Of a stretch of DNA of 64,000 bases, positions 52,013-59,233 are shown piece after piece. Source of the stretch: JAFGHJ01 sp964606065. GTDB lineage: Bacteria > Hydrothermota > UBA3072. The stretch lies in assembly GCA_964606065.1 (NCBI GenBank), contig CAZSEX010000001.1, forward strand, positions 124,001-188,000. Reading direction: 5' to 3'. The stretch's first letter is position 1. Each line of letters begins with the position of its first letter. The notes beneath the pieces were generated by a model. The model searched no databases, was not told the origin of the DNA, and saw only the letters and a program-made list of their open reading frames with translations. Both the position numbers and the translations under genes were made by a program.

Positions 52013-52822
52013 CTAATTACCTCCAAAAATAAAGTTTTCCGGGTCTAAATTAACATTTTCTTTTTTTACCTCATAATAAAGATATGGATAGGGAGCTCTT
52101 CCTGATTGCCCGACGTGGCCTATCACAGTACCTCTTTTTACGGTTTCTCCTGTTTTGACAGTGTAATTAAACAGATGAGCGTAAGAGCTTACAAAACCGC
52201 AGGAATGTGAAATTTCAACAAAAAGACCTTTACCTTTTTCGTTCCCCACCTGTTTTACTACTCCATCACCGGTTGAAACCACAGGAGCGTTCAATACCGC
52301 CAGAATGCTTATTCCCTTATGAGGTTTTTTCTTACCAGTATAGGGATCTACCTGTTCTCCAAATTTACGCATAATACGTCCTTTTACCGGAATTATAGAT
52401 GGTATAGAACTCAAAACAGAATGATTTAATTTTGATGAGACTTTAAAAACAGAATCTACCCATCGAGATATAATCAGAAGACTGTCGGGGGAAAAGTTAA
52501 AACCACATTTATCGATTTCCGTCAGGATATTGTGTTCTTTTAAAATTCTGTGCTGTTCTTTCAGCAGAGAATCTATTGTACATTCAAACTCAGCGGTTTT
52601 TTCCCTGAATTCTACAACTTTTTGTTCAAGCTTTTGATTGTCTGTTTCTAAAAAAGCAAGAGAAGCCACGGTTACAAAACTCTGTAGATTGTCAAAAAAG
52701 AAAAAAACTATACAAATAAATATTAAGGCGATTAGAATTAAAACACAAACAGGTATTTTTAACCACTTCTTCTCACCTTTATCGTGCGGAATCAGTAAAA
52801 CTTTAAGGAATGAATGCTTCAT
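52013..52822 (-). CDS. Membrane-anchored M23/LytM-fold protein with lost zinc site
   Basis: 269 residues. One N-terminal helix (IPVCVLILIALIFICIVFFF), a coiled coil of about 60 residues, then a LytM fold. The metal site is gone: HxxxD is H168-K-G-I-S (Ser for Asp) and the HLH motif is YLY (PYLYYEV), although SYAHLFNY remains. It cannot be a zinc peptidase; a role as activator or scaffold, as for EnvC or FtsX-linked factors, is inferred. Its 5' end overlaps the sigma-factor gene by 20 bp and thiC follows at once. Confidence 0.85.
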   Translation of the reverse strand: MKHSFLKVLLIPHDKGEKKWLKIPVCVLILIALIFICIVFFFFDNLQSFVTVASLAFLETDNQKLEQKVVEFREKTAEFECTIDSLLKEQHRILKEHNILTEIDKCGFNFSPDSLLIISRWVDSVFKVSSKLNHSVLSSIPSIIPVKGRIMRKFGEQVDPYTGKKKPHKGISILAVLNAPVVSTGDGVVKQVGNEKGKGLFVEISHSCGFVSSYAHLFNYTVKTGETVKRGTVIGHVGQSGRAPYPYLYYEVKKENVNLDPENFIFGGN

Positions 52823-53627
52823 CTATTGGAGTGTTTTCTCTTAGTTGTTTTAAAGCTCGATTTCTAAGTTGCCTCACCCTTTCCCTTGATACTCCGAGTA
52901 TTCTTCCTATTTCTTCCAGAGTATGAGGCCTTTTACCTTCCATTCCAAAGTAATAAATGATGATTTTTCGATCTCTGGGTTTGAGTTTATCGAGACTGTA
53001 TCTGATATCTTCAATAAATTTATTCCTGTAATATTCTTCTTCGGGCGTTACAACATCTTCCGAGATTACATCGAGATATTCCAGGTCATCGGTATTTTTT
53101 ATCGTGTCATCGAGAGAGATGTCGTGTTTTGCCACTTTGATCGACTCTTCGATCTTCTCAACATCAGTATCTAACTCTTCAGCGATTTCTTCAATAGAAG
53201 GTTCCCTTCCTATTTCTCTGGTCACTCTCTCTTTTGTTTTCTTTACTTTCAACATTTTACCGGCCCTGCTCATTGGCAAGCGATAAGATTTTATATGCTC
53301 GGTTACAGCTTTCATTATAGCCTGTTTAACCCACCAAACGGCGTATGACAAGAATCTAACTCCTCTGCGTTCGTCAAAGCGCTCGGCGGCTTTAATCAGA
53401 CCTACATTCCCTTCGTTAATTAAATCCGTGAAAGGCGTTCCCATATTTCTGTAAGCTTTTGCCACAGAAACAACAAAACGCAGATTAGCCTCGACTAATT
53501 TCCTCTTAGCTTCTCGGTCTCCTAAACGCGCTTTTCGCCCAAGTTCTTTCTCTTCTTCGGGGGTAAGGAGATTATATTTTTGAATCTCCTGAAGATATAC
53601 AGGAAGAGAACCTCTAACCTTTTTTAT
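52803..53627 (-). CDS. Sigma-70 family RNA polymerase sigma factor, apparent ATA start
   Basis: 274 residues if translation starts at ATA 53627-53625. Region 1.2/2.1 reads GSLPVYLQEIQKYNLLTPEEE, then EANLRFVVSVAKAY, region 2 FTDLINEGNVGLIKAAERFD and FLSYAVWWVKQAIMKAV, region 3 SIEEIAEELD, region 4 LEEIGRILGVSRERVRQLRNRAL. The first in-frame standard start (GTG 53465) would delete region 1.2 and part of 2.1. Between the htrA stop and that GTG there is no ATG, GTG or TTG in frame, but GGAGAG lies 5-9 bases before the ATA. It lacks region 1.1, as group 2-3 sigma factors do. Follows htrA after 2 bases. Confidence 0.85.
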   Translation of the reverse strand: MKKVRGSLPVYLQEIQKYNLLTPEEEKELGRKARLGDREAKRKLVEANLRFVVSVAKAYRNMGTPFTDLINEGNVGLIKAAERFDERRGVRFLSYAVWWVKQAIMKAVTEHIKSYRLPMSRAGKMLKVKKTKERVTREIGREPSIEEIAEELDTDVEKIEESIKVAKHDISLDDTIKNTDDLEYLDVISEDVVTPEEEYYRNKFIEDIRYSLDKLKPRDRKIIIYYFGMEGKRPHTLEEIGRILGVSRERVRQLRNRALKQLRENTPIDEAFIP

Positions 53628-53629
53628 TT

Positions 53630-55129
53630 TTAACTCTCCTCTATTCTTACAACTTTTCTTGCGCCACCCGGCAGATTCAACAGCAGTACCAACGGGGGGT
53701 TAAATTCTTTTTTAGCTCTGACTAAATCACCCATATCATCTATTTTCATGGAGTGATTTTTAGCTTGAACAAGAGTTATTATGGAATTCCCGACCACACC
53801 GGCTTTGCTTGCCGGACTGCCTTCTTTCACCTCACTTACATATACTCCTTTTAAGTCTTCATTTCTCCAGACGTTCTTAGCTTCCTCTGAATCGGCAGGC
53901 AGAAGATTCATTCCCAACCATTCTTCCCCTCCTGCCGGTTCACCGGAGACTTCTTCGACGGAAGGTCTTTCCCCGAGCTTCACGCTTAAGACTTTCTCCC
54001 GCCCATTCCTCCAAACGGTTACATCGACTTCTGCACCCGGATTCACTGAAGCTATTTTTCTTCTTAAAATGTTAACATTTTCTATTTTTTCATTATCCAC
54101 TTTTAAAATTATATCGCCCTCGGCAAGACCCGCTTTATCCGCGGGAGTGTTTTCTTCCACTCTCAAAACATATATACCTGTTTCATAAGGATAATTTAAG
54201 GTCTTTTTTATCTCCCCGCTCAAATCTTCAGGGACGATACCCAAATATCCTCTTTCCACCTTTCCGGTCTCCACCAGAGATTTCAGAACATCCATGGCTA
54301 TATCTATAGGCACAGCGAAACCTATCCCGATATTCCCGCCGGTTTGAGAAACAATCATCGTGTTTACCCCCACAACTTTGCCTTCGGAATTTATCAATGG
54401 ACCCCCCGAATTTCCCTGATTAATAGCAGCATCCGTCTGAATAAAATCCGCGTAAATATTCCTGCTTAGAGATACAGAGGATCTACCTTTTGCCGAAACG
54501 ACGCCAGCGGTAACGGTGCCCAAAAGACCGAACGGATTCCCTATAGCGATAACCCAATCCCCCACACTTAAATCTTCTACACTTCCGGGATCAATGTCGG
54601 GTAAATCTCCGCCCTTTTTTATTCTTATCACCGCTACTTCTGTTTCCGGATCTCTCCCTATAATTTCCAAATCATTCCCGCTGAATTTCCTATCATCGGT
54701 CAGGGATACCGTCAGCTGTTGAGCGTCTCTTACCACATGGTTGTTCGTTAATATGTAATCTTTTTCTTTATATTCGACAATGAATCCGGATCCGAGCCAT
54801 TTTTGTTCCTGCTCCCAGTTTCTTCGCGGCCTTTCTCCGAAAAACCTTCTGAAAAAAGGATCGTCAAATAAATCTCCATATGGAGATTTATAGACAACCT
54901 TTCTTTGCCCTTCAATTGAAACTACGGCCGGAGAAGTTTTCTCTACTATTGGAGCAAAGGAAATCTTTCCGCCAGAAGCGTAGGTTTCGAGATTCTGGTT
55001 TTCCGCTTTCGCATCAAGAGAAAAACTGGCAGCTGTTATTATTCCCGCAAAAAAACCTACAATCGCCACCAGAGCAACAAAAATGGCCCCATAAAAAATT
55101 AATTTCCTGTTCAAAAGACCCCCTTTCAC
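53630..55129 (-). CDS. HtrA/Do-family serine protease with two PDZ domains
   Basis: 499 residues. An N-terminal anchor or signal helix (LIFYGAIFVALVAIVGFFAGI), trypsin-like domain about 55-285 with His131 (LTNNHVV) and Ser241 (QGNSGGPL), then PDZ1 (about 290-375, GYLGIVPEDLS) and PDZ2 (about 405-495, EWLGMNLLPAD). The position of the catalytic Asp reads Glu164 (GRDPETEVAVIRI; DegP has SDIAL). It should degrade or hold misfolded envelope proteins. It is first in an operon with a sigma factor, suggesting a stress unit. Confidence 0.93.
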   Translation of the reverse strand: MKGGLLNRKLIFYGAIFVALVAIVGFFAGIITAASFSLDAKAENQNLETYASGGKISFAPIVEKTSPAVVSIEGQRKVVYKSPYGDLFDDPFFRRFFGERPRRNWEQEQKWLGSGFIVEYKEKDYILTNNHVVRDAQQLTVSLTDDRKFSGNDLEIIGRDPETEVAVIRIKKGGDLPDIDPGSVEDLSVGDWVIAIGNPFGLLGTVTAGVVSAKGRSSVSLSRNIYADFIQTDAAINQGNSGGPLINSEGKVVGVNTMIVSQTGGNIGIGFAVPIDIAMDVLKSLVETGKVERGYLGIVPEDLSGEIKKTLNYPYETGIYVLRVEENTPADKAGLAEGDIILKVDNEKIENVNILRRKIASVNPGAEVDVTVWRNGREKVLSVKLGERPSVEEVSGEPAGGEEWLGMNLLPADSEEAKNVWRNEDLKGVYVSEVKEGSPASKAGVVGNSIITLVQAKNHSMKIDDMGDLVRAKKEFNPPLVLLLNLPGGARKVVRIEES

Positions 55130-55215
55130 CTTACTTCCAAAAAAGCTTTTTTAAGATTTTTTACACGACTATCAGTATATATTATACATATAATTTTTAA
55201 TTTGTCAACCCCTTT

Positions 55216-55270
55216 TTATATATAAAGAATGCCCTCAGAGGGGAGAGGGCATTCTTTAATAAGGAGGTTG
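55216..55270 (+). repeat. 55-bp repeat with terminator-like hairpin, left copy
   Basis: A perfect 14-bp stem TAAAGAATGCCCTC (55223-55236) / GAGGGCATTCTTTA (55245-55258) with an 8-base loop, then AAGGAGG. The 55 bases are identical to 55371-55425 and end exactly at the N run. The identical ends flush with the gap suggest one real copy. Confidence 0.9.
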
Positions 55271-55370
55271 NNNNNNNNNNNNNNNNNNNNNNNNNNNNNN
55301 NNNNNNNNNNNNNNNNNNNNNNNNNNNNNNNNNNNNNNNNNNNNNNNNNNNNNNNNNNNNNNNNNNNNNN
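55271..55370. other. Assembly gap of 100 Ns
   Basis: Exactly 100 undefined bases, the standard scaffolder placeholder. Its true length is unknown and may be zero or negative, because both flanks carry the same 55-mer. Confidence 0.98.
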
Positions 55371-55425
55371 TTATATATAAAGAATGCCCTCAGAGGGGAG
55401 AGGGCATTCTTTAATAAGGAGGTTG
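55371..55425 (+). repeat. 55-bp repeat with hairpin, right copy, followed by AAGGAGG and a five-codon frame
   Basis: Same as the left copy (hairpin 55378-55413). The AAGGAGG at its end is followed 5 bases later by ATG TTC TTT CAA AGT TAA (MFFQS), a minimal frame with good Shine-Dalgarno spacing. From there to 55687 the sequence is AT-rich, has no gene, and must contain the leader of the lipoate ligase gene. Confidence 0.8.
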
Positions 55426-55687
55426 TTATGTTCTTTCAAAGTTAAAGACGAAAAAAAGTTCAAAATGTTCCGTAAGAAAATAAAAAATTAAAATTTAAAA
55501 AGCAAAATTAATTATTAAAATAAAAATTTTTTGATGTTTTAAATCCGCGGAATTTTCAATTAATTTTTAAATTTTGATTTGTATATTTACATTTTTATAT
55601 TTAGATTTTGCATTACTGATAGTTACTCTAATTTCATCGGTTATACAGTTGCGAAAAACTCAATACCCATTAATATTGTTAGAAATT

Positions 55688-56428
55688 ATGTGGTATCTGA
55701 TAGACACCGGTTTTATGGATCCTTATTTCAATATGGCTTATGATGAATCTCTGATGCATTACGTGAATGGCGCTGATACTGTTTTTCTAAGGTTTTTTAA
55801 CTTTTCACCGGTTTCTATTTCTCTTGGTTATCATCAGAAAGCCGGAGATTGGCTTAGAGAATTAGAAAAAAAAGGCATTAAGTGGGTGAGACGAAGGACT
55901 GGGGGAAGAGCTATTATTCATTCCTGTGACTGTACGTATTCTATGGTTTTTCACAAAAACAATCCAATAATCGGAGGAAATGTTGTAGAATCGTACGAAA
56001 GAATTTCGTTTGCCTTTAAAAAAGCTTTCGATCTTTTGGGTATTAAAACCAGCATCGAAAGGGGAACATTAAAAACTGGCAAAAAAAGAAATTCGAGGAT
56101 GTGTTTCTCTTCAATTTCGCTGGCCGATTTATGCTGGGAAAAAAAGAAAATAATAGGGAGTGCGCAATATAGGTACAAAGATATCGTTCTGCAACAGGGA
56201 ACAGTTATGCTAAAGACCCCCCCGTACTTTTCTATAGACTCCCATATGGCTACAGTCGAGATGGCTACAGGTGGAGAAGTAAAGCTAAATGTACTAAAAA
56301 CTCTTGTAAAGCAGGCATTTGAAGAGTATTTTAATATTTCTTTTAAAAGCTTCAACAAAAATCCTTTAAAAAAAAATTGTCTTTTGAAATATTCTTCCGT
56401 GGAGTGGAATTTAAAAGGGATTTTTTGA
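55688..56428 (+). CDS. lplA: Lipoate-protein ligase A family
   Basis: 246 residues from the ATG at 55688 (MWYLIDTGFMDPYFNMAYDE), the family N terminus; an open frame continuing upstream to 55574 is AT-rich and not family-like. RRRTGGRAIIHSCDCTYSMVF is the lipoate-binding RRxxGG motif, and KKIIGSAQYRYKDIVLQQGT carries the catalytic Lys and the QG(T) motif. It attaches lipoate (or octanoate) to dehydrogenase or glycine cleavage proteins. None of these targets is in the window. It lacks a clear Shine-Dalgarno sequence. Octanoyltransferase LipM is the main alternative. Confidence 0.87.
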   Translation: MWYLIDTGFMDPYFNMAYDESLMHYVNGADTVFLRFFNFSPVSISLGYHQKAGDWLRELEKKGIKWVRRRTGGRAIIHSCDCTYSMVFHKNNPIIGGNVVESYERISFAFKKAFDLLGIKTSIERGTLKTGKKRNSRMCFSSISLADLCWEKKKIIGSAQYRYKDIVLQQGTVMLKTPPYFSIDSHMATVEMATGGEVKLNVLKTLVKQAFEEYFNISFKSFNKNPLKKNCLLKYSSVEWNLKGIF

Positions 56429-56443
56429 TATTTATCATTGGCC

Positions 56444-56472
56444 TTGACAAATTCCAGCATAGAACTTATAAT
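56444..56472 (+). promoter_or_regulatory. Consensus promoter of the pilMNOPQ operon
   Basis: A perfect TTGACA (56444-56449), 17-bp spacer and perfect TATAAT (56467-56472), then GAGAGG ahead of the pilM ATG at 56502. The best promoter in the window. Confidence 0.85.
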
Positions 56473-56501
56473 TACCTTAAGACCAAATAAGAGAGGTATT
56501 T

Positions 56502-57539
56502 ATGTTCAGAAAAAGTTCTATACTATCTATGGATATAGGTAGTCATTCGGTGAAAACGGTAGTAGTAGAAGGAAGTGCCAAAAAGCCATTAATGACCAAG
56601 TGTAATATCACTGCTTTACCTTCTCACGCTATTGTTGACGGAGAAATTATGGATCGAGAGACTGTTCTGGACGCGATAAGAGGAAATCTCGAAACCTTAG
56701 AAATCGATAATAAACAGGTGGTCAGTTGTATATCCGGGAGAGACATTATTGTTAAGAAAATCAAAATGCCAAAAATGAATGAGACGGAGGCTAAAGAACA
56801 GATTAAATGGGAGGCTGAGCAATATATACCCTATGATATAGAAGATATTACTCTTGACTTCGAAATAGTTAACCGCGATGCAGGTGAAGATTCCATGGAA
56901 GTCCTTCTTGTTGGTGCGAAGCGTGATACTGTAGAAGCAAGGATGAATCTTTTCCGGGAACTTGGTCTTGAACCCGTAATATTGGATATCGCTGCTTTTT
57001 CCCTGCAGAACATATTCGAGTTCAACTATACAGTTAATCAGAATAAATTAGTGGGGCTTTTTGATATAGGTGCCCAGTCGACAACAATGAGTTTTATTTC
57101 GGGTCCAATAAACCATTTTACCCGTTCGGTCTCAACGTCGGTCAACAATTTAATACAGGCATTGCAAAGAGAAGCCGGAATAGATGGAGAAAGGGCAATC
57201 GATATAATAAAATCCGGGAAAAAGGAAGATATAGATCAGTATGCGTATCAAAACGCGATGGAAAGTTTTCAGGATGACCTTGGGGTTGCCATAGAAAGAA
57301 TATTGCCGTATCTGCCTGAGGGTTTTGAGAATTTTAATGAAATTGTTATATGCGGTGGAGGAAGTCTTATTTCGGGGCTGCCGCAGTTTTTAGAAGAGCG
57401 ATTTGGAGGTCACACAGAAGTTATAAATCCATTTATTAAGTTTGAATATGATAGCGAATCACCTTTTATTAAAGTTCCAATAGAAAAAGAAGCTCCAGTT
57501 CTTGCCCTCGCATTAGGTTTATCTCTCAGGGGGTTATAA
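56502..57539 (+). CDS. pilM: Type IV pilus assembly protein PilM
   Basis: 345 residues of the actin-like ATPase fold: SILSMDIGSHSVKTVVVEG (phosphate 1), VSCISGRDIIVKKIKMP, LVGLFDIGAQSTTMSF (phosphate 2) and IVICGGGSLISGLPQFLEE (adenosine). PilM binds the N terminus of PilN on the cytoplasmic side and links the motor to the inner-membrane platform. It is first in the operon and has a consensus promoter; pilN starts 2 bp downstream. Confidence 0.96.
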   Translation: MFRKSSILSMDIGSHSVKTVVVEGSAKKPLMTKCNITALPSHAIVDGEIMDRETVLDAIRGNLETLEIDNKQVVSCISGRDIIVKKIKMPKMNETEAKEQIKWEAEQYIPYDIEDITLDFEIVNRDAGEDSMEVLLVGAKRDTVEARMNLFRELGLEPVILDIAAFSLQNIFEFNYTVNQNKLVGLFDIGAQSTTMSFISGPINHFTRSVSTSVNNLIQALQREAGIDGERAIDIIKSGKKEDIDQYAYQNAMESFQDDLGVAIERILPYLPEGFENFNEIVICGGGSLISGLPQFLEERFGGHTEVINPFIKFEYDSESPFIKVPIEKEAPVLALALGLSLRGL

Positions 57540-57541
57540 TC

Positions 57542-58123
57542 ATGATAAAAGTTAATCTGATTCCAGAAGAACAGCGAAAGAAAGTAAGAGAAGTCAAATT
57601 TAAGAGACCCACTCTGCGTATTCCTAAGTTAGATATGATTTTTTCTGTTTTGTTATTATTCTTTTCTATAGGATTGGTTGCCTGGTTAAATTTAAGTAAA
57701 GACAGAGAACTTCAAAAACTCGACAAAGAGGTTGCAGAAGCTCAACAACAGCTTAAAGAACTCGAAAAAGAAAGGAAAATGGTAGAAGATATAGAAAGAC
57801 AACAGGCTGAGCTTAAGGAGTGGGTATCGCTTGTTCAAAGTCTTAATGAAGGTCGCGCTTTGTACTTTCACGTGTTAGACGAACTAAACAAATTGAAACC
57901 CGAATACATGTGGCTTATTCTATTTGAGGAAAGCAATAAAAATTTTAAATTAAACGGAAAAACTTTTTCCAATTACATGATTTCGAATTTTATGGATAAA
58001 TTGAATAGCTCGTCTTACTTCAACGGAGTCAAATTGGACGAAATTAAAGAAACCGAAGAAAGAGAACATTCGGTTATTGGTTTCCAATTATCGGGAGGTA
58101 TAACTCAAGGAGGTTTAAATTGA
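57542..58123 (+). CDS. pilN: Type IV pilus assembly protein PilN
   Basis: 193 residues. The N terminus MIKVNLIPEEQRKK is the conserved PilM-binding INLLP-type motif. One membrane helix follows at about 36-55 (IFSVLLLFFSIGLVAWLNL), then a coiled coil and a ferredoxin-like periplasmic domain. Its stop overlaps the pilO start by 4 bp. Confidence 0.93.
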   Translation: MIKVNLIPEEQRKKVREVKFKRPTLRIPKLDMIFSVLLLFFSIGLVAWLNLSKDRELQKLDKEVAEAQQQLKELEKERKMVEDIERQQAELKEWVSLVQSLNEGRALYFHVLDELNKLKPEYMWLILFEESNKNFKLNGKTFSNYMISNFMDKLNSSSYFNGVKLDEIKETEEREHSVIGFQLSGGITQGGLN

Positions 58124-58674
58124 AAGGGATGAGAATGTCCTTAATAGTTATTGTTCTTGCTCTCTTAATCGGCTTTGGTATGTATTTTACCGTTATAAAA
58201 GAAAAGGATCAGAAAATAGCTGTAAAGAGAAAAGAATATAAGGAATTAGAAACCAAATTGAGTAAAACGATCGCTGTGGTAAAGAGAAAAAAAGAAGCTG
58301 CCAGAAAACTTGAGATTGTTTCAGCAAAATGGAATCAGGCAAAAAAAATGTTGCCAACCGAAGCAAGTATTTCTAATTTACTTACCGAATTGACTAAAGA
58401 GAGTTCAAAAAATGAGGTTAAAATCAAGCATCTCAAGCCTCTTGGTCGGAGTTCCAAGGAAAAATATGATGAAATAAGAATTGAAATACAGGTTCATGGA
58501 GGTTATCATAACATAGCAAGTTTCCTGGCTGATTTGAATAATATGGAAAGAATTGTAAATATAAGAGATTTAAAACTGAGCCCGGTTTCAAGTTCGGACG
58601 AGGAAGAAATAATGCTTTCAGCCGCCTTTAATTTGTTGACTTATGTAACAAAAGGAGGGAATGTTGAAGGATAA
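58120..58674 (+). CDS. pilO: Type IV pilus assembly protein PilO
   Basis: 184 residues from TTG 58120, which has GGAGG 7 bases upstream; ATG at 58129 is an alternative. One helix (SLIVIVLALLIGFGMYFTVI), coiled coil, then a PilO-type domain with GGYHNIASFLADLNNMERIVNI. It pairs with PilN in the alignment complex. The last 14 bases overlap the next gene. Confidence 0.92.
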   Translation: MKGMRMSLIVIVLALLIGFGMYFTVIKEKDQKIAVKRKEYKELETKLSKTIAVVKRKKEAARKLEIVSAKWNQAKKMLPTEASISNLLTELTKESSKNEVKIKHLKPLGRSSKEKYDEIRIEIQVHGGYHNIASFLADLNNMERIVNIRDLKLSPVSSSDEEEIMLSAAFNLLTYVTKGGNVEG

Positions 58675-59230
58675 AAAACCCTTTATATTTATTTTAATCT
58701 TTTTGACTCTTTTCGTACTTTCAGGTTGCACTGAAAAAGAAGGGGGAAACATATTCAACGAAATTTTAGCAAAAACGGTTGAGTACTTCTCTCCCAAAAA
58801 GAGCGAAATAGTCAAGGGGGAAACAGAAATTTTCAATATTATAACTTCCGCCGACGAAGAAAAAAGCGAAGAAGAAATTGACAGTGCCATGATTGATTCC
58901 CTGAGAAATATCGGTGAAGCGCTCAACTGGGCCAGAGCTTTTTATTCGGACAGAGGTAAAGCGGATCCTTTTGCCCCTTTGCTTACCGGTTCTGAAGAGC
59001 AGGAGAAAAAACTGAATGTGGATCTGGCTGAGTTATCAGGGATTATATGGGTTAAGGATAAATATCTCGCTATCGTGAAAGAAGGAAATCGTGGTTTTGT
59101 TCTTAAAGAAGGTGATATGGTGGTCGGAGGTAAAGTCTTAAATGTTACCGATTCTTCAATTAGTTTTTTGCTTAGAAAATTCGGCGAGCAAACCAAGGTA
59201 ACCTTATCATTAAAAAAACAGGAGAGGTGA
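58661..59230 (+). CDS. pilP: PilP-type lipoprotein
   Basis: 189 residues. Lipobox signal KPFIFILIFLTLFVLSG then Cys, an acidic linker, a RGKADPFAPLL motif that is the PilP hallmark, and a small beta domain (KDKYLAIVKEGNRGFVLKEGD). PilP joins PilN/O in the inner membrane to the PilQ secretin. Position just before pilQ confirms the call. Confidence 0.9.
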   Translation: MLKDKKPFIFILIFLTLFVLSGCTEKEGGNIFNEILAKTVEYFSPKKSEIVKGETEIFNIITSADEEKSEEEIDSAMIDSLRNIGEALNWARAFYSDRGKADPFAPLLTGSEEQEKKLNVDLAELSGIIWVKDKYLAIVKEGNRGFVLKEGDMVVGGKVLNVTDSSISFLLRKFGEQTKVTLSLKKQER

Positions 59231-59233
59231 TTT

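Noticed and set aside
52013..52060. TPP riboswitch in front of thiC
   Set aside because: The start of thiC touches the stop of the LytM gene; there is no leader to hold it.
53463..53465. GTG 53465 as start of the sigma factor
   Set aside because: It would remove region 1.2 and part of 2.1, which are clearly encoded upstream in the same frame.
55229..55414. Reading frame across the N gap
   Set aside because: It exists only because undefined bases were read as codons.
55574..55687. Long N-terminal extension of the lipoate ligase
   Set aside because: AT-rich leader with no family similarity; MWYLIDTGFMD at 55688 is the normal N terminus.
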